NCBI GenBank assembly: GCA_012837385.1
Contig: DURH01000015.1
Coordinates: 1-62,011, forward strand
DNA: 62,011 nt
Source: Bacillota bacterium
GTDB taxonomy: Bacteria > Bacillota > Limnochordia > Darwinibacteriales > Darwinibacteriaceae
Direction of reading: 5' to 3'
In this document: in pieces, positions 28,417 through 36,640 of the stretch
How the letters are laid out: the number at the start of each line of letters is the position of its first letter
How positions within the stretch are numbered: position 1 is the stretch's first letter
Position numbers and translations under genes: made by a program
The notes under the pieces: generated by a model
Told to the model about the DNA's origin: nothing
What the model saw: the letters and a program-made list of their open reading frames with translations, nothing else
Database searches by the model: none

Positions 28417-30150
28417 ATGAGGCAGAGTTCAGCCAGGGCGGTTCTTGTACTCGTAGTACTAGGCGTGCTGTTCTCAGTATGCAGTGCACCAATTCTAGCT
28501 CAGGAACAGGAACTCGGTATAGTGAGGCTCATTACAGTCAAGGGCAACAGCTATATCGATACAGAGACCATTAAGGCCAGCATCTTGAAGACTCGGATCA
28601 ATGAACCAGCGGTGGAGCAGAAAATCATTGATGATATTCGCGCCATCTACGATCTAGGCTTCTTTGAAGATGTACAGGCCACCGTAGATCCAGCATTAGG
28701 GGGAGTGGAAGTTGTCTTCCATGTAGTGGAGAACCCCATTGTGCGGGACATTACCTTCTCAGGCGTGCCTGGAGTGGCGTTTAAGGATTATGCCAGGGAC
28801 ATGAAGACACAGCCAGGCTACATTCTCAATGCCCATGACATGTGGGAAGACCTAGAGGGTCTGTGGGAGTGGGTTCTGGAGGAGTATGGGTACCTAATTC
28901 GCGTCAGCGCCCTCAGTGCTGATACCGATGGGCATGTGCACATTGAACTGGCTCAAACCACACTGAAGGATATAGTTATCCAGGGGAATGAGAAAACCAA
29001 GGATTTCGTCATCGAACGGGAGCTTACCTTTGATGCTGGGGAGCCTGTGAACATCAACCAGATCGATGCCAGCCTCCGCAAGATCTTGATGCTGGGGTAC
29101 TTCGACGAGATCAGCAGGGAATTTTCTCAAGAGGAGAACCCTGATGAAACAGTGCTCACCATTAACCTCAAGGAGCGCAAGACAGGTGCGGCCACCTTTG
29201 GTGTGGGTTACAGCACCAATGAAGGCTTAGTGGGCTTTGTGCAAGTGGCTGACGACAACCTCCTGGGCCGCGGGCAAAAGATTAAAGCCAGCGCCAGTTT
29301 AGGGCAAAAGCTCACATCGTACGAACTTGGTTTTTACGAACCTTATATAACGAAATCTGGTATCTCTTTGGGGGTCAACCTCTATCGCAAGCTCAATCCC
29401 GTGAAGACGATAGACCCAGACACTGAGGAAGAAACGGAGAGCAGGCGCACAACAATCGGTGGCGATCTCACTCTGGGCAGACCCATCACCGAGTTTACCC
29501 GGGGACGCCTGACCTTCAAGGTGGAAAACAGCACTTACGAGCATCTCAAGGGGCCCGAGGCGGGAGTTCCAGAGGACTCGAAGAACCGGACTGTTGGTTT
29601 TGGTTTGAACACCAACACCCTTGATCATCCCTTCTTCCCGACGGAAGGCTACAACAACGACGTCTACCTGGAGCTGGGTACAACTCTCCTAGGCGGCAGC
29701 AGCGCTTATGCTAAACTGCGCCTAGAGCACAGCCGTTTCTTTGAGGTGAGAGATGGCGGTTATGTTCTGGCCTTACGGGGTCTAGGCGGCAGGCTGCTAG
29801 GCGGCAGCCTCCAGGACAATGATAAGTTTAGAATCGGCGGAGCGGATACCCTGAGGGGTTACTCCTACGGGGACCCAGCACTAAACCTGGTTGGCGACAA
29901 TATGCTGGTCATGAACGCAGAGTTTCGCTTCCCCATCGTGGAGAAGGTGCAGGGCGTAGTCTTTACTGACTGGGGTACAGCTTGGAGCCAGGGAGAATCC
30001 CTGCGGCTGCAGAATCTCAAGAACTCCTTCGGCGTAGGTGTGCGGCTTGATACACCTCTGGGCCTGCTGCGCTTAGATTACGGCCTGGGCAAGGACGCAG
30101 AGAATAACCGCAGCGGCCAATTCTACTTCGGTATTGGTCAGGCGTTCTAG
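28417..30150 (+). CDS. bamA: Outer-membrane barrel assembly factor BamA
   Basis: The 577-residue protein has a signal peptide (about 1-29), three POTRA repeats (about 33-107, 108-182, 183-258) and a 16-strand-type barrel. The conserved loop LRGYSYGD corresponds to VRGF of BamA, and the chain ends in Phe. It folds beta-barrel proteins into the outer membrane. Three POTRAs, rather than five in E. coli, are usual outside Proteobacteria. The ATG at 28417 follows GGGAGG. It heads the outer-membrane island. Confidence 0.94.
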   Translation: MRQSSARAVLVLVVLGVLFSVCSAPILAQEQELGIVRLITVKGNSYIDTETIKASILKTRINEPAVEQKIIDDIRAIYDLGFFEDVQATVDPALGGVEVVFHVVENPIVRDITFSGVPGVAFKDYARDMKTQPGYILNAHDMWEDLEGLWEWVLEEYGYLIRVSALSADTDGHVHIELAQTTLKDIVIQGNEKTKDFVIERELTFDAGEPVNINQIDASLRKILMLGYFDEISREFSQEENPDETVLTINLKERKTGAATFGVGYSTNEGLVGFVQVADDNLLGRGQKIKASASLGQKLTSYELGFYEPYITKSGISLGVNLYRKLNPVKTIDPDTEEETESRRTTIGGDLTLGRPITEFTRGRLTFKVENSTYEHLKGPEAGVPEDSKNRTVGFGLNTNTLDHPFFPTEGYNNDVYLELGTTLLGGSSAYAKLRLEHSRFFEVRDGGYVLALRGLGGRLLGGSLQDNDKFRIGGADTLRGYSYGDPALNLVGDNMLVMNAEFRFPIVEKVQGVVFTDWGTAWSQGESLRLQNLKNSFGVGVRLDTPLGLLRLDYGLGKDAENNRSGQFYFGIGQAF

Positions 30151-30169
30151 ACATTAACCAATCAAAACG

Positions 30170-30211
30170 AGCCAGTGAGCGGCCATACGGCCAGTTCACT
30201 GGCTTTTTTTT
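30170..30211 (+). terminator. Terminator after bamA
   Basis: A nine-base-pair outer stem (30170-30178 with 30196-30204) contains an inner GGCC/GGCC helix and is followed by eight T residues (30204-30211). Confidence 0.92.
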
Positions 30212-30281
30212 CATTTGTGCCAGCTTAACCCCTATTGATATAATGAGCTTCGGGAAGCTGTTTTCAAAGGAGGGTGAGGAG

Positions 30282-30926
30282 ATGCGCAGATTAACTGTTT
30301 TTATGGTGTTAGGGGTGTTAGCTGCTTTGGTCACAGGGTCTGTCCTGGCGCTTCCCCAGGCGGAGACCGTCAACACGCATGTTGAACTGGCGAAAACTCT
30401 AGAGGACCTCCTGCTTGAACAGGAGCAGGGCCGGTTGGCCTACGAAGCAGAGCTTAGGCAGGCGGGGGAAGAAATCCTTGCCCAGAAGGAGGGTGAACTG
30501 CGCCGGGAGCAAGCCCAGATGCTTCACAACGACGCTGCTGCCCTCCGCAGAGAAATGCAGGAGCAGGTAGAGACCCTCCAGAGGGAGATGAGCCGGGAGC
30601 TGCTGGGACTGCAGCTGGAGCTGATACTGGTCTCGCTCACCCCTGGGGAGCAGGATGAGAGGCTGGCGCAGATTGAAGCCCTGCAGGAAGAACTGCAGAG
30701 GGACACAGAGGCCTTGGACGCTGAATACCAAGAGAAGCTGCTCCAGCTCCAAGCAGAACACGAAGAACTAGCCAGACAGCGGATCCTGAGTTTCCAGGCA
30801 GAACTGGAAACGGCACTCCAGGACGAGCTCACTGCCTATCACCTAGAGCTCATGCAGCAGCTGGAGGAAGCCGCGGGAAAACTTCATCCCCAGCTGTCTA
30901 GGGGTACTGGAATTCGGCCATACTAA
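30282..30926 (+). CDS. Exported coiled-coil protein, possible Skp/OmpH-like chaperone
   Basis: The 214-residue protein has a signal peptide (about 1-24) and is then almost entirely Glu/Gln/Leu-rich helix, predicted as a long coiled coil (about 30-200). I infer a periplasmic holdase or spacer from its place between bamA and an OmpH-like gene. It lacks the VDLLRV-type OmpH start, so the family is not certain. The ATG at 30282 has GGAGGGTGAGGAG before it, which favours it over an ATG 13 codons upstream. Confidence 0.7.
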   Translation: MRRLTVFMVLGVLAALVTGSVLALPQAETVNTHVELAKTLEDLLLEQEQGRLAYEAELRQAGEEILAQKEGELRREQAQMLHNDAAALRREMQEQVETLQREMSRELLGLQLELILVSLTPGEQDERLAQIEALQEELQRDTEALDAEYQEKLLQLQAEHEELARQRILSFQAELETALQDELTAYHLELMQQLEEAAGKLHPQLSRGTGIRPY

Positions 30927-30970
30927 GGTGGAGACACGCTCTTATCCCGAAGTAAGGTGGTGACAGCAGA

Positions 30971-31390
30971 GTGAAGTATCTGCCTTGGGCCTTGGTGGGA
31001 TTACTAGCCCTTGGACTGGTCTGGACCCTCACCTCGGCAGGTGGCGAAAAGCAGGTGGGCGTGGTGGACCTGCTCAGGGTGGTGGATGAAAGCCCTCGTG
31101 CCCAGGAACTTAATCAAATGCTTGCCGATCGTTACCAAGAACTGCTTAGTCGCTTTGATCTAGAGGAAGAACCTACTGAAGAGGATGTGGATCGGGCTGC
31201 TCGGGAAAGGCAGGCCTATGCGGAATACCTTGCCTTCCGCCAGGAGCTGGAGATGCAGCTGCAGAATGAAGTAAACGCTGTGGTGAAGGAGGTCGCGGAA
31301 GCTCAAGGAGTGTCCGTGGTGATGGACAGCGATGTGGTACGTTATGGAGGCAAGGATTTGACCGACGAGGTGATACGCAAGCTGAACTAG
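30971..31390 (+). CDS. OmpH/Skp-like periplasmic chaperone
   Basis: The 139-residue protein has one N-terminal hydrophobic segment (signal or anchor), then VGVVDLLRVVDESPRAQEL, which matches the OmpH start, a central coiled coil, and the terminal stretch VVMDSDVVRYGGKDLTDEVIRKLN typical of the family. Skp holds unfolded barrel proteins on the way to BamA. It uses a GTG start after AAGGTGGTGACAGCA. Confidence 0.85.
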   Translation: MKYLPWALVGLLALGLVWTLTSAGGEKQVGVVDLLRVVDESPRAQELNQMLADRYQELLSRFDLEEEPTEEDVDRAARERQAYAEYLAFRQELEMQLQNEVNAVVKEVAEAQGVSVVMDSDVVRYGGKDLTDEVIRKLN

Positions 31391-31410
31391 CCGCCGTCAG
31401 GCGGTTTTTT
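31391..31410 (+). terminator. Terminator after the OmpH-like gene
   Basis: A short CCGCC/GGCGG stem with a four-base loop is followed by six T residues, starting right after the stop codon. Confidence 0.8.
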
Positions 31411-31500
31411 CAAAATCCACGAACTCCCAAAGGGGCTTGGCAGGTAATTGATCCGCTGAGAGAGAATTACTATGGACAGAGTTAGGGAGATGATTACGCA

Positions 31501-32097
31501 ATGGGAAAGACTCGCAGCATCATTTGGAGCATTGTTGTAGTTCTTATGCTTTGCGCTGGTACGGGCCAGGCATCCAGGGTTTTGGTGATGCCTACAGCCG
31601 ATGGGTTGGCTGAACGCAGTTTCGAACTTGACTACGTGTACCATGGCGGAAGGCATGACGTACTTTTGCAGCTGGGAGTACACCCGAATTTCAGTGCGGG
31701 CCTGAAGCAAGAAGTGGGAGGCCCGCTTTACGCAGTGGTGAAAGCGGTTCTTGCCCCGGAGACCGCAGAGCGGCCTGGTTTGGCCCTTGGCGGGGAGTTG
31801 TCCGTGGCTCGGCAGGATCTCTATGCTGTTGTCTCCAAACAGCTGGGAGCTCCACATATCAGGGGGCACTTAGCCCTGGGCTTAGGGCGCTATTCCAGAG
31901 GTATGGCGGGAGTAACTTTTATGCTTAACCCTGTGAAGGTGAGCAATGTGCCCACCACTTCCCTGTTTTTCGAGTATGATGGCCAGGATGTGGCTGGTGG
32001 TGTTACGGCTCAGTTCAGCCCAGAACTGAAGACGAGTTTGAGTTTGTCCCTGGGGCATGGCCTCAGTGTGGGGATGAATTACAAAATGGAGTTTTAG
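31501..32097 (+). CDS. Small exported beta-barrel-like protein
   Basis: The 198-residue protein has a signal peptide (about 1-24) followed by alternating polar/hydrophobic strands (for example DVLLQLGVHPNFSAGLKQEV, TSLSLSLGHGLSVGMNYKMEF) and ends in Phe, the C-terminal signal of outer-membrane barrels. About eight strands would fit. I do not recognise a named family. Its place between the Skp-like genes and the lpt genes supports an outer-membrane location. Confidence 0.65.
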   Translation: MGKTRSIIWSIVVVLMLCAGTGQASRVLVMPTADGLAERSFELDYVYHGGRHDVLLQLGVHPNFSAGLKQEVGGPLYAVVKAVLAPETAERPGLALGGELSVARQDLYAVVSKQLGAPHIRGHLALGLGRYSRGMAGVTFMLNPVKVSNVPTTSLFFEYDGQDVAGGVTAQFSPELKTSLSLSLGHGLSVGMNYKMEF

Positions 32098-32126
32098 TTC
32101 AGGCTCACCGGTGAGGTGTTCGTTCT

Positions 32127-33203
32127 ATGATGATCTTTGATCGCTATTTAACCAGGGAAATGCTGGGGCCATTTTTCTTCTGTGTTTTCGGGTTTACTGT
32201 GGTGCTGATCAGCGGGCTTTTGTTCCAGCTCACAGATTTGATTTTTGTCCATGATGTGGCGGTATTCACGGTGGCGAAAATGCTGCTCTACCGGATTCCA
32301 GCCACTGTAGTGATGACGCTGCCCATTGCCACGCTGTTCGCAACGCTATTGGCGGTGGGGCGTCTCGTTCAGGACAACGAAATGACTGTGATGCGGGCCA
32401 GCGGGATCGCCTATCCCCGTTTGATCGTACCCATTCTGCTGTTGGGCCTCTTGATCAGTATTGGCACTTACCTGGCTTCGGAGTACATTGTTCCTTCAGC
32501 TAACACCAGATTTGAGAATCTGCTGCGGCAGATAATCTTCTCCGACGGCGTGCCCCTGGTGGAGGAAAACGTGTTCTTCCACGGGGGAGATGACCGCTAT
32601 TTTTATATTGGTGAAGTGGACACTAAGACCCATGAGCTGAAGAAGGTCTTAGTCTATGAGCTTGCTACAAATGGTTTCCCCAGCATCACCACTGCCCAGA
32701 CTGGAATGTTCCACGACCGCAACTGGGTGCTCTTTGACGGAGTATACCAGGAACTGGATGAACACGGCTTTGTAGAGTTTGAAAGCCGTTTTGAACGCAT
32801 GGAGATTGTCACTGAGCAAGAAGGCGAAGTCTATTTTGGCAATCAGCGCTCCGTGGAGGAGATGAGCCGCCGGGAGCTAGGGGAATACATTGAGCGCTTC
32901 CAGCGGGGTGGGCTGAAAGTCCGCTCCTGGGTCGTGGAGCATCATATGCGGCTGTCCCTGCCTATGTCATCCTTTGTCTTTGCCCTTTTTGCTGCGCCCT
33001 TGGCCCTGATTGGCAAAGGGGGACGTTCCTACGGGATTATTATGAGCTTGATCATTCTGCTCGTCTACTATGTTGCCGTCTCCGTGTCCCGGTCCCTGGG
33101 GATAAATGAGGTTCTGCCACCCCTGGTGGCCGCTTGGTTGGTCAACACTCTGTTTGCGGCCAGTGGTTTTGTGTTCTTGACCCTGTCCGATCGCTGGTAC
33201 TAG
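32127..33203 (+). CDS. lptF: Lipid-export ABC permease, LptF/LptG family
   Basis: The 358-residue protein has the YjgP/YjgQ layout: three N-terminal helices (IFDRYLTREMLGPFFFC, LPIATLFATLLAVGRLVQDNEMTVMRASG, PILLLGLLISIGTYLASEYIVP), a periplasmic domain (about 135-270) and three C-terminal helices. It extracts lipid from the inner membrane together with LptB. Only one such gene is in the window, so a homodimer or a distant LptG is needed. It is 16 bases before lptD. Confidence 0.9.
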   Translation: MMIFDRYLTREMLGPFFFCVFGFTVVLISGLLFQLTDLIFVHDVAVFTVAKMLLYRIPATVVMTLPIATLFATLLAVGRLVQDNEMTVMRASGIAYPRLIVPILLLGLLISIGTYLASEYIVPSANTRFENLLRQIIFSDGVPLVEENVFFHGGDDRYFYIGEVDTKTHELKKVLVYELATNGFPSITTAQTGMFHDRNWVLFDGVYQELDEHGFVEFESRFERMEIVTEQEGEVYFGNQRSVEEMSRRELGEYIERFQRGGLKVRSWVVEHHMRLSLPMSSFVFALFAAPLALIGKGGRSYGIIMSLIILLVYYVAVSVSRSLGINEVLPPLVAAWLVNTLFAASGFVFLTLSDRWY

Positions 33204-33219
33204 AAGTGGGGAGATAGTC

Positions 33220-35355
33220 ATGTCACTGCCCAAAGGTGCTTCCATTTTGGCAACTGCCCTTGCCATCTTGATCGCCCTCTCTGCAGCACAGCCTGTGTCT
33301 GCTGAGCAGAGGGTGCGGATCATCGCGGGCGAATCTGGATCTTACCATCTAGAACAGCAAATTTTCGCCGCTCAGGGTGATGTGGAAGTGCATGTTGACG
33401 GCGCGATACTCTACGGAGACATCCTCTATGCCGATTTGGCCACGGGAGCTGTAACCTTAGAAGGATCTGTCCGCCTCCTGCAGGATGATCAGGAGCTCAA
33501 GGGTGACTTCTTAGCGTACAATCTAGAGACTGGCATAGGTACCTTTGATAAAGCCCAGGCGGAGATTGTGGTTCCCCATGGATTGGTCTATGTCTCCGGG
33601 CAATCTGTCATTTTCGATGAGGAGAAGTACAACTTATCCCAGGTGTCCTTTACCACCTGTGATTTAGAGAAAAGCCATTACCGCTTAGTCACCAAGGAAA
33701 TGGAGTTTATCCCTGGCAAGAAAGCGGTTATTCGCCATGTAACCTACTATGAAGGCAGTATACCGCTGTTTTACTGGCCGTATTTGGTTATCCCTTTGGA
33801 TCGGGACTGGGATGATTACCCCTTTAATATGCCCGTACTGGGTTACAGTGAGCACGAAGGCTATTTCATCAAGACCACCTTCAGCTACTATTTCAACCCC
33901 AACTCCCACGGACACATCTACGCTGATCTCTACAGCCGTCTAGGTGTTGGAGCAGGGGTCAAGCACAACTATCGATCTGCAGAACTAGGAGAAGGGTTTA
34001 TTTATCTGTGGGGAATACCCACGGCACAGGAGCCCACCTACAGGGCGGCTTTGGAGCACTCTTTAACTAAGAACAGCTGGAGCTTCACCACGAAAAACAG
34101 CGTGGAAAAGACCTGGATTCGCGATCAAATTGACTCCGATACCCGCCTGAACATCGAGGTGGATGACCTTAAAGGGAAATTGTGGCTGACCCATAAGAAG
34201 GCTCCCGAGAGCACCACCAAGGAGCAGACAGATGTGGGTATGGAATGGTCCAAAAAGCTCACAGACAGGTTGACTTTGAACGCCAAGGGCAGCTATACCC
34301 AAAAGCGCACCACCGACGAAGTGCGCCTTATGGATTACATGGTGTCCGCTGTATACAGCAGTGGCAAACACACCCTCACCCTCCTGGCGGAGCAGCAGTT
34401 CAATCCCGATCTGCTGGACTCAAGCAGCCAGGATTGGCGCAGTGTACAGCGTATCCCCGAACTAACCTGGTCACTAAGGGATCTGGGCATCAAGAGCCTG
34501 CCCCTGCAGGCCCAGGTGGTGTTGGGGCATTACGGGGAAAAACCCTCTTTAGTCACCAAGGATAGGGTGTATGGCCAGCTTTCCTATAGGCCTAATGCTT
34601 GGCGGCCCAGGACAGGGACAAGCCTCAGTTTCCAGGGCGATGTTAATGGCGCCGTTTATTCCGATTCCCAGCAGCAGGCTTGGGTGTATGGGCGGTTGGC
34701 TTTGACCCAGAGCCTGGGGGACCATCTCACGTTGAGCAGCACTTATCGGCGTAGGGATGTGTGGGGGAGCACGCCCTTCAAGTTTGATGCCCAGAAACCC
34801 CTGCAGGATCTCAATGTGGGGCTGAGGTACAGGAAAACGAAGGTAACGGCAAGTGCCAGCACTACCTATGATTTTGTCGCTGAGAAATTCAGCAGCCTGA
34901 CGGCAAGTATCGGGCTGCAGCCCAATGACCAGTGGAACGTTGATCTTTATGCCAGCTATGACCTGAATTCCAAGACCTTTACTCGCTTTGTCCCCATGGT
35001 GGAGTATGATGGTGAGGACCTCGATGTCAAGATGGGCCTCCGCTACAAGCCCAGCGCCAAGGAACTGGAGCGGGTTGATCTGCGTATCGCCCTGCCCCTG
35101 GGTTCTACCTGGCAGGTCAGCTACGACAGCATCTATACCCCTGCCACCAAGAAGTTCACCAAGGGGCAGATCTCTGTGGAGAAGGATCTGCACTGCCGCA
35201 AGCTCGCCTTGTCCTATGATCATGTAGTCGGTCGGGTTGCTGTGCAGTACACCATTAACGCCTTTCCCACCCTGCCCATTGGCTGGGACAGCGCCAGCGG
35301 TTTAAGCCTGTTTGACTATGAGGATGTGGAAGATATCATCGATATTAAGGAGTGA
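33220..35355 (+). CDS. lptD: LptD-like outer-membrane translocon
   Basis: The 711-residue protein has a signal peptide (about 1-28), an N-terminal OstA/LptA-like jellyroll (about 30-150), then VSFTTCDLEKSHYRL and YYEGSIPLFYWPYLVIPL, which are diagnostic of LptD, and a long C-terminal barrel. It inserts the exported glycolipid into the outer leaflet. There are two cysteines in the mature part (TTC and DLHC), fewer than the four of E. coli LptD. No lptE is seen. Confidence 0.9.
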   Translation: MSLPKGASILATALAILIALSAAQPVSAEQRVRIIAGESGSYHLEQQIFAAQGDVEVHVDGAILYGDILYADLATGAVTLEGSVRLLQDDQELKGDFLAYNLETGIGTFDKAQAEIVVPHGLVYVSGQSVIFDEEKYNLSQVSFTTCDLEKSHYRLVTKEMEFIPGKKAVIRHVTYYEGSIPLFYWPYLVIPLDRDWDDYPFNMPVLGYSEHEGYFIKTTFSYYFNPNSHGHIYADLYSRLGVGAGVKHNYRSAELGEGFIYLWGIPTAQEPTYRAALEHSLTKNSWSFTTKNSVEKTWIRDQIDSDTRLNIEVDDLKGKLWLTHKKAPESTTKEQTDVGMEWSKKLTDRLTLNAKGSYTQKRTTDEVRLMDYMVSAVYSSGKHTLTLLAEQQFNPDLLDSSSQDWRSVQRIPELTWSLRDLGIKSLPLQAQVVLGHYGEKPSLVTKDRVYGQLSYRPNAWRPRTGTSLSFQGDVNGAVYSDSQQQAWVYGRLALTQSLGDHLTLSSTYRRRDVWGSTPFKFDAQKPLQDLNVGLRYRKTKVTASASTTYDFVAEKFSSLTASIGLQPNDQWNVDLYASYDLNSKTFTRFVPMVEYDGEDLDVKMGLRYKPSAKELERVDLRIALPLGSTWQVSYDSIYTPATKKFTKGQISVEKDLHCRKLALSYDHVVGRVAVQYTINAFPTLPIGWDSASGLSLFDYEDVEDIIDIKE

Positions 35356-35990
35356 TGACCCTGTCAACCAAGGCGAAAAGAATGATTGCCGTGGGAGTAT
35401 TCGTGGTTGCAGTCATCATCTTCATCATCTTTAGGTACGTGGTGGAACCGCCTCCGCCCCAAGAGGCCGTTCCCCCCAGTGTGCAGCTGGTGGAATCCAG
35501 GCTGGTGGGACGCAAGGACGGCAGGCGGCAGTGGGAGATCCTCAGCCAGACAGTGCTGCAGGCAGGCGATGTGGTTACCTTGAGCGATCTCAAGGAAATG
35601 ATTGTCTACCAGGATGAGGAAGACTACTTGACTATCGACGCCCCCCGCGCGGAGTGGGAGAGAAAGACTGAAGTGCTCCGGCTGTTTGGGCCCGTGGTGG
35701 TGGAAGGCGAAGATGGTTTTCGCCTGGAGAGCGATTACCTGGTATGGGAAGGCAGCAGAGGAATGATCACTTCCCCTGGCCCTGTGTGGATTCTCTGGCA
35801 TGGTATGGAGATCACTGCTGCCGAGATGAGCATGGAACCAGACAGCGGCCTGCTCCATCTCAGGGGTGATGTGGAGATTCGGGATCAGTCCATGGTGTGG
35901 AAGACTGAGGAAGCTGTGTACAATGTGGATGCCGAGTTTATGGACTTCTACGGAAATGTAGTTCTGGAGGGGGAAATGGGCAATGATTAG
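35355..35990 (+). CDS. lptC: LptC-like lipid bridge protein
   Basis: The roughly 211-residue protein has one N-terminal transmembrane helix (about 10-28) and then LptC-type jellyroll repeats (QTVLQAGDVVTLSDLKEM, YLTIDAPRAEWERKTEVLRLFGPVVVEG). LptC takes lipid from LptBF(G) and hands it to LptA. The ATG shares TGATG with the lptD stop; a GTG one codon earlier is also possible. It overlaps lptA by eight bases. Confidence 0.85.
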   Translation: MTLSTKAKRMIAVGVFVVAVIIFIIFRYVVEPPPPQEAVPPSVQLVESRLVGRKDGRRQWEILSQTVLQAGDVVTLSDLKEMIVYQDEEDYLTIDAPRAEWERKTEVLRLFGPVVVEGEDGFRLESDYLVWEGSRGMITSPGPVWILWHGMEITAAEMSMEPDSGLLHLRGDVEIRDQSMVWKTEEAVYNVDAEFMDFYGNVVLEGEMGND

Positions 35991-36543
35991 GAAGCTGATG
36001 GTTGTATCTCTGCTGGTTCTGCTGCTGGCGGCCAGCCCGATCTGGGCAGCGGAAAACGAATCTGGCAGGCTGGAGATTACGGGAGTACCTGAGGACGTAA
36101 CCGCAGGGCGGTATGACCGCCAGGCAGGGGTGTTTTCCGCCGATGTGACCGCCATTGAAGGGGCCTTGGTCAAGGTCATCTTCGAGGAAGTGGAGATTGT
36201 GGGCCAGAAGATGGAATGGCGCACAGATGACAATTACCTGATCTTCACCACTGGAGCCACACTGACCAAGGAAGACTTTACCATCACAGGGGACACTATT
36301 GAGTACTTCGGTGATGAAGATAGGCTGCATGCGCAGGGCAGCGTGGTGGTCACCACTGATGACGCTACGGTGTATGCCGACGAGATGGTGTACGACGAAG
36401 AAACCGATGAAGCTGTGTTCACCGGTAAGGTGAAAGTAGTCTTTGAGGATGGAGTATTAGAGGGCGAGAAGTTCGTCATGTTCTTGGAGAAGAGCGAGCT
36501 GCAGTTCTTTGGTGCTTTCCAGGGTTTGTTCAACACCGATTAA
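35983..36543 (+). CDS. lptA: LptA-like periplasmic lipid-transfer protein
   Basis: The 186-residue protein has a signal peptide (about 1-23) and an OstA/LptA jellyroll with repeated strand pairs (YLIFTTGATLTKEDFTITGD, RLHAQGSVVVTTDDATVYAD, DEAVFTGKVKVVFEDGVLEG). It would polymerise as the bridge between LptC and LptD. It overlaps lptC. Confidence 0.87.
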   Translation: MIRKLMVVSLLVLLLAASPIWAAENESGRLEITGVPEDVTAGRYDRQAGVFSADVTAIEGALVKVIFEEVEIVGQKMEWRTDDNYLIFTTGATLTKEDFTITGDTIEYFGDEDRLHAQGSVVVTTDDATVYADEMVYDEETDEAVFTGKVKVVFEDGVLEGEKFVMFLEKSELQFFGAFQGLFNTD

Positions 36544-36603
36544 TGATACAGTAATATCTGACAATACTAGCGGGCATTACCACTTAAGCCCCAGCTAGCG
36601 CCA

Positions 36604-36612
36604 TGGTATAAT
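36604..36612 (+). promoter_or_regulatory. Extended -10 promoter before the ABC permease gene
   Basis: TGG-TATAAT (36604-36612) is an extended -10 element with an exact -10 hexamer. The -35 region (around 36584) is poor. It lies 29 bases upstream of the permease ATG. Confidence 0.55.
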
Positions 36613-36640
36613 GAAGGCACTAGATGGGGGAGGAAGGGTA

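Noticed and set aside
34549-35223. 224-codon minus-strand frame within lptD
   Set aside because: Opposite to a clear LptD barrel; composition is that of a complement, with no ribosome site.
35364-36233. 289-codon minus-strand frame across lptC/lptA
   Set aside because: Both plus-strand genes are well supported and overlap tidily. No start signal is seen for the minus frame.
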